Of a DNA stretch of 64,000 bases, positions 24,420 through 35,421 are shown one piece after another (positions within the stretch are counted from its first letter, which is position 1; the number at the start of each line of letters is the position of its first letter). The notes beneath the pieces are model-generated. The model was given only the letters and a program-made list of their open reading frames with translations. It did not search any database and was not told the origin of the DNA. The position numbers and the translations under genes were made by a program. The stretch lies in contig NC_057764.1 of NCBI RefSeq assembly GCF_010389155.1, positions 9,672,001 to 9,736,000 on the forward strand, read 5' to 3'. Source of the stretch: Erigeron canadensis (Eukaryota; Streptophyta; Magnoliopsida; Asterales; Asteraceae).

Positions 24420-24889
24420 CAGTGGTGTTTAGTGAGAAACCCACTACTTTTGAAAGTGAAATCAACCAGATACCTGCTAGGATCCATCCTTGTAGATCCA
24501 GAGAACCCATCAGTCGATGGGTTTGCAAACCTTTAAACTAATAATCTGGTGGATGTGCAGGGCGATCGAAAGAAATATATTTGGTATCCCTGCTGGAGGA
24601 GTTCGAAGTTTCAGACAGACCCTCCATTACTTTTGGAAATGATGGTTCTGGAAAGACTGAGGGATACGGTATTCTGAATAATGGTCAAGTCAAATTCAGA
24701 CGAGTGGCTTATGTAAATGGGTTGAAATATAATCTCATAAGTGTGAGCCAGTTGTGTGATGATGGCTACCAGGTGTTATTTAACATCTCTCAAGGCATCG
24801 TATTTAATAAGGATTGGAAGGTAGTATTGATTGCTCCCAGAAAAGGGAATGTGTACGTGATGGATATAAAAAGCTCTCCTTCATAACAG
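24420..24889 (+). pseudogene. A aspartic protease, active site lost
   Basis: The frame reads YLVSLLEEFEVSDRPSITFGNDGSG, GLKYNLISVSQLCDDGYQV and RKGNVYVMDI, the downstream half of the Copia protease and the approach to integrase. Where the active-site Asp-Ser-Gly should stand, the frame has two TAA stops followed by SGGCAGRSK (about 24539-24570), and the usual RHMTG stretch is deleted. The same lesion occurs in the second copy at 36770, so it is not a read error. Confidence 0.8.
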
Positions 24890-25838
24890 TGTTTCTATAC
24901 CAAGGCTGATGAAGACACAAACTGGCTATGGCATAAAAGGTTGTCCCATTTAAATTTCAAGAATATCAACAAGTTGTCCAGAAAACAACTTGTAGATGGG
25001 ATACCTTCGGTCTCCTTCAAAAAGGAAAGGCCATGTCCAGGATGTGAGATGGGGAAGTAGAAACGCACCAGTTTCAAGACAAAACAGAATTTTAGCATAT
25101 CTGAACCTCTTCATATGCTTCATATGGACCTCTTTGGTCCAGTAAATGTTCAGACTCGTGCTGGTAAGAAATATACCCTAGTAGTAGTTGTTGATGAATA
25201 CTCCAGATATTATTGGGTAATATTTCATAAATCAAAGAATGAAACTGCTGCTGAAATCATCGCTCTTATCAAGCAAATTGAAGTCAAATACAAGCGAAAA
25301 GTGTGTCAGCTAAGAAGTGATAATGGAACAGAATTCCAAAAATGCAACTCTGGAGAAATTCTACACTGACACTGGCATCTCCCAAAATTTCTCATCAGCA
25401 CACACACCAGAACAGAATGGGGTTGTAGAAAGAAAGAACAGAACGCTGATAGAAGCTGCCAGGAGTATGCTTGCTGAATCTGGTCTTCCTAAAATGTACT
25501 GGGCTGAAGCAATTGCAACTGTTTGTCATACTCAAAATCGCTCAGTATAAGTGAAGAGACACAAGAAGACATCCTATGAAATATTGAGAAATAGAAAACC
25601 AAATATTGGTTATTTTCACGTTTTTGGATGTCCAGTATACATCCTGAACGACTCCAGTCAGTTAGGCAAATTTGATGCCAAAGCTGATGAAGGATATTTC
25701 TTAGGATATTCAGCCATTCGCAAAGCCTTCGGGGTCTACAACAAAAGACTGGAAAAGGTCCAGGAGTCAATACATGTCACATTTTATGAGTCAAATGAAG
25801 CAATCAATAAAAGGCCAACCCTTAATTCTCCCCCATAA
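24890..25838 (+). pseudogene. A integrase
   Basis: The zinc-binding HHCC region is visible (LSHLNFKNINKLS, CPGCEMGK). The catalytic triad is LHMDLFGPV (Asp), LRSDNGTEF (Asp) and HTPEQNGVVERKNR (Glu). It continues through KTSYEILRNRKPNIGYFHVFGC and the YFLGYS block. Stops are TAG near 25059 (CAG in the second copy), TAA at 25548 and TAA at 25836. A frameshift near 25345 separates the second Asp from the Glu. Confidence 0.88.
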
Positions 25839-27200
25839 AGTCCAATTATCTTTGGTGAATCTGATCCTATCAACTACAATAAAGATTCATCTGAAGATGT
25901 TTCCAGTCATCCTGACTTGGAACCAGTGCAATTTGAAAAACCTTCTAGTAATACTTCATTCTATCCTTCAATAAGTTTCAAAATACCCTCTGAACTTGTT
26001 ATTAGATCAGATTTTCGTATTACTCCTCCAGTATCAGATTCAATTGATTTTGAGCCAGTAATCCAAGAAATGCCTTTAAATGAAGAATTTCATGATGCAA
26101 ATCGTGATCTTACAGATTCTGATGAAGATGCTGAAGTTGTCTGGCAAGATCCTACTCTAGAGAATCAATTGAACTCTTGCACTGATATTGTTGTAAGAAA
26201 CAATCCTGGTCAATACTCTAAGTGGACAAAAGCTCACCTAATCAACCAGATTATCGGTGACTCCAGTAGAGGGGTTCAGACCAGAAGTGCCTCCAGTGAA
26301 CAATGTTTATATGTCAGCTTCTTATCACTGATTGAACCGAAGAAGATTGACGAGGCAATGAATGACCCAAGCTGGGTGATAGCTATGCAAGAAGAGCTTC
26401 ACCAGTTCGAACAAAATAAAGTTTGGAATCTGGTTCCTCCTCCAGTTGGCAAGAAAGAACCAATTGGAACCAGATGGGTCTTCAGGAATAAGGTTGATGA
26501 AGATGGTCATGTGATCAGAAATAAGGCCAGATTGGTAGCACAAGGGTATGTCCAGACAGATCTTGACTTTGAATAATCTTTTGTACCAGTAGCAAGGTTA
26601 GAAGCCATCAGAATGTTTCTAGCCTTTGCTGCTCATCATAAGTTCAAGGTCTACCAGATGGACGTAAAAAGTGCATTTTTGAATGGAGAATTAGAAGAAG
26701 TAGTTTTTGTCAAGCAACCTCCAGGCTTCATTGATGAAAAGCATCCACATTGGGTATATCGTCTGGACAAGGCACTGTATGGCCTCAGACAAGCCCCTCG
26801 AGCCTGGTATGATACTCTGACCAAACACTTATCAGAAAATGGTTTCAAAGAGGTGCAATTGACAATACCTTATTTATTCTTAGTGAAAGAGGTAATCTTC
26901 TGTTGGTACAAGTTTATGTTGATGATATTATTTTTGGTTCTACTGATGAATCTTTGTGCAAGAAATTTTCAAAAATCATGTCTTCAAAATTTGAAATGAG
27001 TTTAATAGGTGAATTAATATTTTTTCTTGGACTCCAGATTAAACAAACCAGTGATGGTATTTTTATTAATCAAGAAAAATATGTTAGAGATATTTTAAGA
27101 AATATCGATATGAATTCGTCACCTTCAAAATCAACTCCAATTTCTGCACCTTTAACAATAGATTCAGATCCTGACGGGAAGCCACTGAACACCACTGCCT
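25839..27200 (+). pseudogene. A reverse transcriptase and linker
   Basis: An acidic linker leads to the RT entry ([26 protein letters not shown]). Further blocks are [28 protein letters not shown] and the YVDDIIFGS catalytic motif at about 26915, then ELIFFLGLQIKQT. Disablements are TAA at 26574 (GAA in the second copy), and a frameshift near 26850 that separates the palm from the upstream fingers. Confidence 0.9.
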
Positions 27201-27861
27201 ATAGAGGCATGATTGGTTCACTAATGTATTTAACTGCCAGTAGACCAGATATAATGTTTGCAACATGTCTTTGTGCCAGATATCAGTCTAACCCAAAAAG
27301 ATCTCATCTGGCGGCTGTAAAGCGCATTTTGAAGTACCTTAAGGGTACTCCCAGTTTGGGTCTTTGGTATCCCAAAGGCTCAGGCTTAGATCTAATGGGT
27401 TATTCAGATTCAGATCATGCAGGTTGTAAGATAGACAGGAAATCCACTACTGGTGGATGTCATTTCCTTGGTGGAAAACTGATGAGCTGGACCAGTAAGA
27501 AGCAAACTTCAGTTTCTTTATCCACTGCTGAAACTGAAGTAGAATATGTATCTGCAGCCAGTTGTTGTGCTTAGATACTCTGGATGAAGCACCATTGCTT
27601 GATTATGGTATTAAGTATTCAAAGACTCTTATCTTTTGTGACAATACCAGTGCCATTACTATCTCAAACAATCCAGTCATGCATTCCAAGACGAAACACA
27701 TTGATGTCAGGTATCATTTTATTCACGATCATGTAATGAAAAATGATGTTGAAATCCACTTTATTCCCACTGATAAACAACTTGCTGACATTTTTACAAA
27801 ACCTTTGGATGAAAAAACTTTTCAAAATCTTGTCAGTGAGTTGGGAATGTTGAACCCTTAA
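27201..27861 (+). pseudogene. A RNase H
   Basis: It contains ASRPDIMFATCLCARYQSNPK-type sequence, GYSDSDHAGCKIDRKSTTGGC (catalytic Asp), STAETEVEY (catalytic Glu block, oddly altered from STAEAEY), FCDNTSAI (Asp), KTKHIDVRYHFI and LADIFTKPLDEKTF, ending LGMLNP. TAG at 27572-27574 stands where CAG (Gln) is expected after SCCA. The TAG is in both copies. It would degrade RNA in the RNA-DNA hybrid. Confidence 0.9.
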
Positions 27862-28647
27862 TCTGCAACCTTGTTATGAACGCCTTTGTGACACTGGCAG
27901 GGTTCTTTGATTCCAGATTTATAAATCTATACCAGTAAAGCTATCGAACGCCTTTGTGATACTATCTTTGCACTGATAGATTTATTGATCACCATTCCAG
28001 GGTGAAAAACTCAGACGACATCTTTTATATATATCTAAGTTTTAGGGAGAAATTATTAATTTATTTTCTCACTGGACAAATTTTTCTAAAAAATGTTTCT
28101 AGTACCTTGTAAATGTGTCCCTCTCATTAATACTGGATAAGTTGATGTGCATGTTTGAAGTAACTTCAGTTGCTTTGTAAATGTGTCCCTCTCATTTGTA
28201 TATATTAGTTGATGTGCGTGTTTGAGGAATACCAGAATGGTCAAATCTGGGTACTTCTGGAGTGTCCCTCCAGTGTACCATTGATGCATGTTCTACTGGC
28301 CTAATCCACCAGTGAAACTGGAGTGTCCAGTCAACCTCCAGATGCATTAAAATGAGTCTTTGTGTGTCAAATCATTTCTTTTTAATACGTAAGGATAGTG
28401 CATGCCAACCTTACAAATTTTTCATCTGGACAGTTACTGTTTAGCGTACGTGGCATGACTTTTTCAATTAAATGATGGTTTTGTTACCTTAGGAAGACAA
28501 AAAAGTGCAAGTGGGTAATTTTTGTGGGCTGTCAACCATCATACATTTATGTGTGATGGGAAACATTAAATGCGGATGTCAAAACCGATCAAAACTGTTT
28601 TGAACTTTTTCAAACTTACCGTTTTGAATTTCATTTTCTCTTTCCTC
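27862..28647. other. A post-pol spacer with direct repeats
   Basis: No coding frame. GAACGCCTTTGTGA occurs at 27878 and 27946. A block of about 52 bp starting GTAAATGTGTCCCTCTCATT is repeated at 28107-28158 and 28175-28226. ACGTGGCA at about 28449 is a G-box/ABRE-like core. The spacer leads into the internal TATA box. Confidence 0.6.
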
Positions 28648-28655
28648 TATAAATA
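28648..28655 (+). promoter_or_regulatory. Internal TATA box before the A accessory gene
   Basis: TATAAATA in the context CCTCTATAAATACCC, 171 bp upstream of ATG 28826. It is about 800 bp after the pol stop and 4 kb before the 3' LTR. The leader that follows is C/T-rich, typical of plant 5' UTRs. The second copy has the same at 40842-40849. Confidence 0.6.
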
Positions 28656-28825
28656 CCCACATTTACCTTCACTTTCAGATTCATCTCGAAAAATCATTTA
28701 CTCCCATATCTTCAAATTCCTTCATTTATTTCCTTCTTCATTTACTCTCCAATCATCATCATCTCTCTTATTAAATTTCTGTTCTCAATCTTAAATTCCT
28801 TCACTTTCATTTTCATATATCTAAA

Positions 28826-31800
28826 ATGGCTCATAAACCATCTCCTAAAAATCTTCTAGCCGCAAACTATAATCCTGCTGATAATGTCAAGAAGGCATCT
28901 CATATATCTCTTTCTGCTGATGCCATCCGCATAAACATGAATAACTGGATAGCAAAACTCTCAACAAATCACACTGCAACTTCAATCATTGGAAGGTTGA
29001 ACACCTTCTTCTTGAGTAGTCTACTCTATGGTGCCCTAACCCTAAATCCGGGCAAAATGTATCATGATATCTTTGTGAATTCTGGTATACTGTTGTGTGG
29101 AAAGTGATGAATCCATCCACTACACATTAAAACAAGGCACCAAACACTTCACCATTACTGTTGATTCCCTCAGAGATGCCCTGAGGATGAATTACTTTGA
29201 TTAGAATGAAATTCCATTGAGATTCCATCTGGAATCAATACCAGGGAGGTGTGCAGGTTGATGGGGCACACAGAGATAGTGGATGAGAATGGTCAGCTGC
29301 TCAGGAAGGGCACTGTATATATGAGCAGGCTGACAGATTCATGGAGGTATTTCTTCACTCATCTTGTTGAGTGTTTGGGTGGCAGTTCTGGAGGTTTAAA
29401 TCAGATAAACCAGACACAGTTCCAGATTGCTTACTACTTATGGAATGGGTACAGGGCGGACTTTGCCCAGATCTTCTTTAATGATCTGGTGGAAAGATTG
29501 AGGGTCAAGAGCAGGAAGGCCTTCATTCCATACATTCGATTTATGTCCATCATATTCAGAAGGGCCTTGAAGAATGAGTACTCTGTAAATACAACTCATT
29601 TTTCAATGTGTGAATATCTGAGGGACCTCAACCAGTTGACCTCATCTCCTACTGAGGTCGACATTCCATCGGTGATGCTTTATCAATTCAGAATTCAAGA
29701 AGATGCAATTACATCATCACCTGATGAGGAGGTTGCTGGTGAGCCTCATAACGATGAGGAAATTGTTGATGATGTTACTGCTGAAAGGGTGCAACCTATT
29801 TCCCAGATCGCCCCAGATCTTCAGCAGCAAGGTGTGAATATTGTTGAAATTCCACCTAATCCCACAAGGCCAAGGAATAGAACTCGTCATCTTAGGAGAG
29901 ACGGAGTTCTGGTATCATCCCTTCCAGAATCAACTCATCAAGATTCTAGAGAAATTGTTTAGGAAACTGCCCAGTAACCACTTCTCCAGTAAAAGTAGAA
30001 GCAAGTGGTGAAGAAGAAAGAGGATCTGGATCACCTCTTGTCATTCCAGTGGCAACCGCTGAAAGTGGGGACATCATGGCTGCTGATGGGTCCCTAATTG
30101 TTGAAGAGGTTGAGGGGGAACAAGTTAGACGGGTTAAGGAGATAATCTGGAGTAGGTGGCTCAGATTGATTTAAATGTTAGGGTGGAGAATGTAGAAGTA
30201 GAGGACCAGGCAGGTGGAACTGGCCCAGATTGGGATATGGTTGATTCTCCACTATCTGAGGATAATGATTTTGATGTGAATATGAGTTTTCTAGGAGAAG
30301 AAGTTGATCGTACCATCCACTTTGTCTCCCAATCAATTCTATCTGATATGCCTCCTCTACCCCCAGAAAATACACCAACAACCCTTCCAGAACAAACAAC
30401 AACAACTCTTGAATCACTTTCTGCACCAGAAATTCAACATTCTGAACCACTGGCAGTCACCCAACCAACTGAAAATATCACAAGGGTGTTGCCAGTATCA
30501 TCAATCACCAGAATCACCAATCCTTCCAGTGGTCTCTCCTCTTCTTCTTCAACCGAGGTCCAAGGCCTTTTTGATAAGGTGGCGGACCTGGAGAGATCAC
30601 TTCAGGCTTCTTCTCAGGTTATTTCTGACTTCAAAACTATAATTTCCAATAATCTTAAGTCAGAAATGAACATTTTTGCTGGAAATGAGAAATAGTCTTT
30701 GAGAAGCTGGATGAACTTGTCATGGCAACAAATAGAAATTCTGAATCAATACAAGTTGCAGTCCAGGGAATCAAGGGGGATGTGGTGAGAAGTGTTCAGA
30801 CTGCCATTCAAACTGAAGTTGCTCAACCTCTGGCAAGTCTGACTGGTGTTGTTCAGAATTTGACCACCTGAATAAGCTCTTGGAGAGCAGGCCAACCCTA
30901 GAGAAAAACTCAGTGGTCAGCACCCTCAGTGATGAAGTTGTTAGAAAGTTCAGAGGCAATATGTTGAAAGAAATCACTGAGGAGGTGTCTGAAACTCTCC
31001 TTAGAAATCTTCGAGATGGGTTGTTGCCTGTAGTTATGAAGATGATTGACGCTCAGTTGCCTCGCCACTTTCCTCAGGATCTTGAAATAATCAAAAAGGA
31101 AGTGATGCAGTTGAGGAAAACTGTAAACAACATTGCTCCAGTGTCTGGTCGAACATTTGACTCTGCTGATAGACATAAACTGGATCAGGTGTGGAATCAT
31201 CTTCAATGGAGATGCTTCCAAGGGGGAAGGTTCTGGTTCTGGTACAGAGAAGGTTGATCCTAGGAAGAAGATCGAAGTCTGGAAGAAGGTTATTGGAGAA
31301 GATGTCACTGGTACTGAAGCCAGTGGACAAGTTGAGGAAGAGGCTGCTTGTACTGATGCCAGTGAGCCAGTTTTTGAAGAGTTCCCAGATATCACTACCA
31401 CAATGAAAAGTCTCAAAAGAAAGAAAGTGGTATATGGGGAACCAACAAATGAAGCAGAGAGAGGAATATGTGTCTGCTGATGAGGCCAAGGCAAAGAGAC
31501 TGGAGCAAGAGTGCATCTTAATTGAAATTTTTAAGAAAAACTTAAAAGATGACTTACAACGCTGGCAGGTTGGGCGTACAAATTGAAGTTTACAAAAAGA
31601 TGAAGGATGATCCCAGGCTGAAGAAGTGTCTGGATGCCTGGATGACGTCTATATTAGATCCATGTATGCTCAGGATGAACAAGTATATGATTATGAAATT
31701 TATGGTGTGAGCATACTGGATCTTATTGCCTAGAGAAGAGAAGAATTGAAAAATCTCCAGCAACAAGTAAGGAGTAATGCAACTGCTTTGGAGCATGAAT

Positions 31801-32377
31801 ATAGGAAGAAGGTTAAGGATTTGCCCAAGGCACCAGCCAGAAAATCCAAAGTTGCCAGAGATGCAGATCTTAGCACCTTCATTCCCTTGAACACAACTGA
31901 AAGGATAAACAAAGAAAAATTTCAACAAGTGGCTGAACAAAGAAAAGTGTCCAGGGAAGTGGATGAAATGGTGAAAAGGGCTCAGACAAAAGAAAAATAT
32001 GAACATTTGTCACAATTAGAGCTGATGTCCGATCAATACTGGGTGCTGAGATCCATCTGGCAGAAAATCAAGACAACTTCTCTAAGTTCCATGTCAAACT
32101 CTTCAGAGAAGGGAACTTTACTGATGAAAGAAAAGACACCTCAATCAGGGCTTTTGGGTGGTCAGAATTAAGAGAGATTGATCTTTCATTCAGGGGTAAA
32201 GATGTCTCCCAGGATGTTAAATACTTTATGAAGAGGATTGGCAAGGAATGGATGAGGAAGGAGTTGATGGAGATGGAGCTGGGCCTAAGGACTTCTCTTA
32301 CTTCGTCTTCATCTCCAGGTGTAAAGAGGAATGCCACTGAGGAGCCAGCTGGGCATGCTGAAAAGAAACAGGCCTGA
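28826..32377 (+). pseudogene. A post-pol accessory gene (env-like position)
   Basis: The start ATG lies in CTAAAATGGCTC. The N-terminal domain (about 200 codons) has LCEFWYT, FTITVDSLRDALRM, VCRLMGH, DSWRYFFTHLVECLGGSSGG and PYIRFMSIIFRRAL, matching the H accessory gene. Then come a basic patch RPRNRTRHLRR near 29870, Ser/Pro/Thr-rich and acidic low complexity, heptad-like segments (LFDKVADLERSLQASSQVIS; LKNLQQQVRSNATALEHEY) and a final frame ending KKQA. TAG stops near 29203, 29960 and 31731, an in-frame TAG near 30155 and frameshifts break it. Several single-base slips here (29068, 29214, 30694, 31210) are absent from the second copy and are probably sequencing errors. No signal peptide or membrane span is seen. 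Confidence 0.75.
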
Positions 32378-32647
32378 CTCTGATATTGTACTTGTATTTA
32401 TTTTAATGTTGATAAAACTGTAACTTTCCTCCAGTTGGTGTCTGTAAATATAAGTTGCAATTCCTATTTTTTTTAAAGTACTTATCCAGATTAAGTCTAG
32501 AAATTAAATGTACAAACTGGGAACACTAATGATCTATAAAGTGGCTCTCCAGAAATTCAAATTAGACTTAGTCAAATTTTCAAGGATTCTTCAAGCACAA
32601 ACTTGTATAGATAAAAGCTTCAAAATCCTTGCATAATTTCTAAACAA

Positions 32648-32659
32648 ATAGGAGGAATT
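32648..32659 (+). other. A polypurine tract
   Basis: ATAGGAGGAATT lies directly against the 3' LTR start, in the expected position for priming plus-strand synthesis. Confidence 0.75.
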
Positions 32660-33631
32660 TGTTAGGTCCAGATTTACTGGACTCACTCCAGACGTGACTG
32701 CTGGAGCCCTCTGAAGATTTGTCCAGAAATTATGTGAAGACCAGTGAACGACTTTTGTTGAATAGGATCTTCCACCAGATTTGTTCACTGGACTTCACTC
32801 CAGTCAAGATCTTCCACTGAAGAACATTCTCACTGAAGTCGAAGATGAAGTCGGAAGAAAGAAGTCTGACAAATAGCGGAGCTTACTAGAAGACTTACTA
32901 GATCTCCTGACTGGAGTCCTTGTTAGTATTCTAGACCTTACAAGTTTGAACACTGACTACGAGGAATTGACTTTATGCCTTTATATGCCTATAACCGGAC
33001 AATCCATTTGTCTTTTGTTAAAAGCCTTACATGCATGTAAGGTGGTTGGTTAATTAGAAAACAAGTCACTATCATGTGACTTTATTCTTGTACTTTAATC
33101 AATGCTTTTAAGGAATTAAAGTAATTTCCTTAAATGCATGTAACCATATTTGTATGGCAAAAAGAATATTATATTTATTCCTTTTGCCTATAAATACCAA
33201 GTCACTTCCTTTGTCCAAATTACATACATTTGCAATTTGGTGCCTTTGCTCAAATACTCTCGATCTAAACATTCATACTTCACAACTTTAAGTATTTCGA
33301 TCAAAGAGTTTATTTAGCAAAGATTAGATCACTTGTAATTCATAGTTTGTTTAGATACTTACTTTGTAATATCTTGTTCCGCAACAACCTTGTATTTTAT
33401 TTAACATTAATAAATAAAATACACTTGAAAATTACATTGTGTCTCACCGCTTACTTACTTGCTTATCTTTATTGCTTAAGTACGTATTACGTTATATATA
33501 TTCTTGCATTTATATTTATCGTAATACTAGTCCAATCTAGTGCTTACTTGACGTTAATACTAGTCCTATCTAGTGATTACTTCACTTGTTATTCTACACT
33601 TGGGGTTAACCATTGAGTGAGGGACTTCACA
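32660..33631 (+). repeat. A 3' LTR (first contig version)
   Basis: 972 bp. It is shorter than the 5' LTR and the second-contig 3' LTR because of many small deletions, including a garbled stretch at 32750-32770. This contig end seems to be of lower quality. TATAAATA lies at 33189-33196. Confidence 0.92.
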
Positions 33632-34168
33632 CTAGCACATAGACAAACAGCAAACATAATATCTGGATGCGAAGCAGTCAGATACATCAATGAGCCAATA
33701 ATAGCACGATAATAATTTGGATCCACAAGTTTATCTTTTGGATCAAGAACTCCTAAACCATGATTCTTCTAAATAGGAGTACCATATGTCTTGGATTCTA
33801 ACATTTGAAACCTCTCCAAGATATCATCGACATACTTAGACTGGTGTACGAAAAATCCATCTTTCCTTTGATCAACTTGCAGTCCAAGGAAGAATTGAAG
33901 TTCCCCCATAGCACTCCTTTCAAATTCCTTTTCATGCTCATTTCAAACTCTTTGCACATCTTTGTGTTAGATGAACCAGATATGATATCATCCACATAAA
34001 CTTGTACAATTAGATAATCTCGCTTCCGCCATTTGATAAATAAGGTGCTGTCTATCGAACCCCTAGTAAAACCATTTGTCAACAAATGTGTCGACAACTT
34101 CTCATAGCACACTCTGGGTGCTTGATGTAATCCATAAAGAGCCTTTTCAAGTCGATATTGTAAGTGCA
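33632..34168 (-). pseudogene. Element H Copia reverse transcriptase, first version
   Basis: The minus frame reads [62 protein letters not shown], then GSLMYLTASHPDIMFAVCLC up to the A insertion. YVDD is intact. A stop near 33768 (TAG, between PI and KNHG) and a one-base slip near 33930 break it; the slip is absent in the second copy. The upstream half of RT, integrase and gag of H lie beyond B and outside the window. Confidence 0.88.
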
Positions 34169-34319
34169 TGTCTATATCAATAGCAGTCTAGATTGTTTGG
34201 GCTTATATTGTAATATGTCTTTGTCATGCAATTGTCATTAATGAACTTTGTATTACATAGAATACTAGATTAAGTTAAAGTATTGAATGTGTAATTAATT
34301 CTGCTAAGTAAGAAATATG

Positions 34320-34421
34320 ACCTCATATTTGCAGGGTCAAATACGAGGTGGACATAGGAATATGACCCCGTATTTGCAGGGTCAAATACGAGGCCAATCA
34401 ACAATTACGACCTCGTAATTG
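34320..34421. repeat. Three tandem hairpin-forming repeats in B LTR
   Basis: Stem 1 is ACCTCATATTTG with CAAATACGAGGT (34320-34331 and 34338-34349, loop CAGGGT). Stem 2 is ACCCCGTATTTG with CAAATACGAGGC (34365-34394, same loop). Stem 3 is CAATTACG with CGTAATTG (34402-34421, loop ACCT). All lie upstream of TATAAATA at 34481. Confidence 0.8.
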
Positions 34422-34480
34422 TGATGGGTTGGGCTTGGATTTGCGAGGCTGACTCGCTGGAAATTCATTCAGGTGTTTCC

Positions 34481-34488
34481 TATAAATA
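34481..34488 (+). promoter_or_regulatory. B LTR TATA box
   Basis: TATAAATA in the context TTTCCTATAAATACC, about 310 bp into the LTR and 60 bp after the hairpin cluster. Confidence 0.65.
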
Positions 34489-35321
34489 CCAGAACCATAA
34501 CAGATATTAGGGTCGAGCATTTGTCGAATTATCAAGCATATTTGTGCAGGTTAATAGGTCAAAGGTCGTTCCGCTAGCCCGAAGAAGACCTGCGAGGTAG
34601 CAGGTGATCTAGGGGTTTCGTTGTGAATCACCACGTTATAGAGAGGGCTTCCGCACCTCTGGATAACGGGATCAAACTATTAACGATCCGCGTCAATGGG
34701 ACTTACAAGTGGTATCAGAGCCTCTTGGTTTAATACCGGAAGGTTATAGTTTGTTGGTGATAGACAACATCGATTTAGGGTCGTTTAGACGTTATTCTTT
34801 CACGAGTTTACGACCGGAAATCTTGTTCGTGGTATATCTTGGGTTTTGCAGCCGTCAAAAGCGTGTTTTTGGCTTTTGGGGTTTCGAATTCAAGAGAATC
34901 AGCGGACCAGCAGTGTTTACGACCTCGTGGGTTCATATTACCTCATCCAACTCGTATTTCGATTTGTGTTGCTAATTACGACCTCGCCAGTTCAATTGCG
35001 ACCTCGTATTTCGTATACGACCTCGTGAGCTCAATTACGACCTCACAGTTCAATTACGACGTCGAGTACTAATTTTGACCTCGTGAACTTTACGACCTTG
35101 TTTATTTTTAAGCAGTTCGTGAACTTTACAAGCTCGAAGAAAATGACGCCTCAGTTACCCGCAAATTACCAAGCTTTGTGAATCAAAGATTTCTGATGGG
35201 GACCATGAAACGGAAAGGCCAACTCACCACCACAGTGATAAGCCTTGACAGATACTTCAATTGGAAGGGCAGATTCGAGTCATAATAGTAGATTGATGGA
35301 TGTGAGGATGTGGATGTGTAT

Positions 35322-35421
35322 NNNNNNNNNNNNNNNNNNNNNNNNNNNNNNNNNNNNNNNNNNNNNNNNNNNNNNNNNNNNNNNNNNNNNNNNNNNNNNN
35401 NNNNNNNNNNNNNNNNNNNNN
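35322..35421. other. Assembly gap of exactly 100 N
   Basis: A fixed-size run of N of unknown true length joins two contigs. The sequence on the left ends inside B gag and that on the right begins inside A gag. Any frame read through it is meaningless. Confidence 1.

Larger units (their letters stand above)
21161..33631 (+). mobile_element. A: complete Sirevirus-like Ty1/Copia element with post-pol gene
   Basis: The two LTRs (21161-22143 and 32660-33631) have TGTTAGGTCC and GACTTCACA termini and a perfect 5-bp target duplication CTAGC (21156-21160 and 33632-33636). Between them lie a PBS, gag, protease, integrase, RT, RNase H, a spacer with its own TATA box, a large accessory gene and a PPT. 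Integrase precedes RT, which makes it Copia; the long post-pol gene and RNase H sequence suggest the SIRE/Maximus lineage. The LTRs are nearly identical, yet all frames contain stops. It is inserted in the H RNase H region. Confidence 0.95.
34169..35321 (+). mobile_element. B: Copia element, 5' end, first contig version
   Basis: The 5' LTR is 34169-34707 (TGTCTATATC to GGGACTTACA), with left flank GTGCA, PBS TGGTATCAGAGCC at 34710-34722, a leader and the first part of gag up to the N gap. It is inserted into the H RT. The same segment appears at 46389-47544 and continues there to 50491. Numerous slips near 35170-35290 compared with that copy suggest a low-quality contig end. Confidence 0.85.

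Noticed and set aside
30910..31516. Long minus-strand frames opposite the A accessory gene
   Set aside because: Shadows of the sense frames; they shift with the same slips between the two contig versions.
28826..32377. Calling the accessory gene a retroviral envelope
   Set aside because: Position fits the Sirevirus env-like gene, but no signal peptide, fusion peptide or membrane span is visible; function is left open.
33347..33616. 89-codon plus-strand frame
   Set aside because: Lies in the R/U5 part of the A 3' LTR; absent from the cleaner LTR copies.
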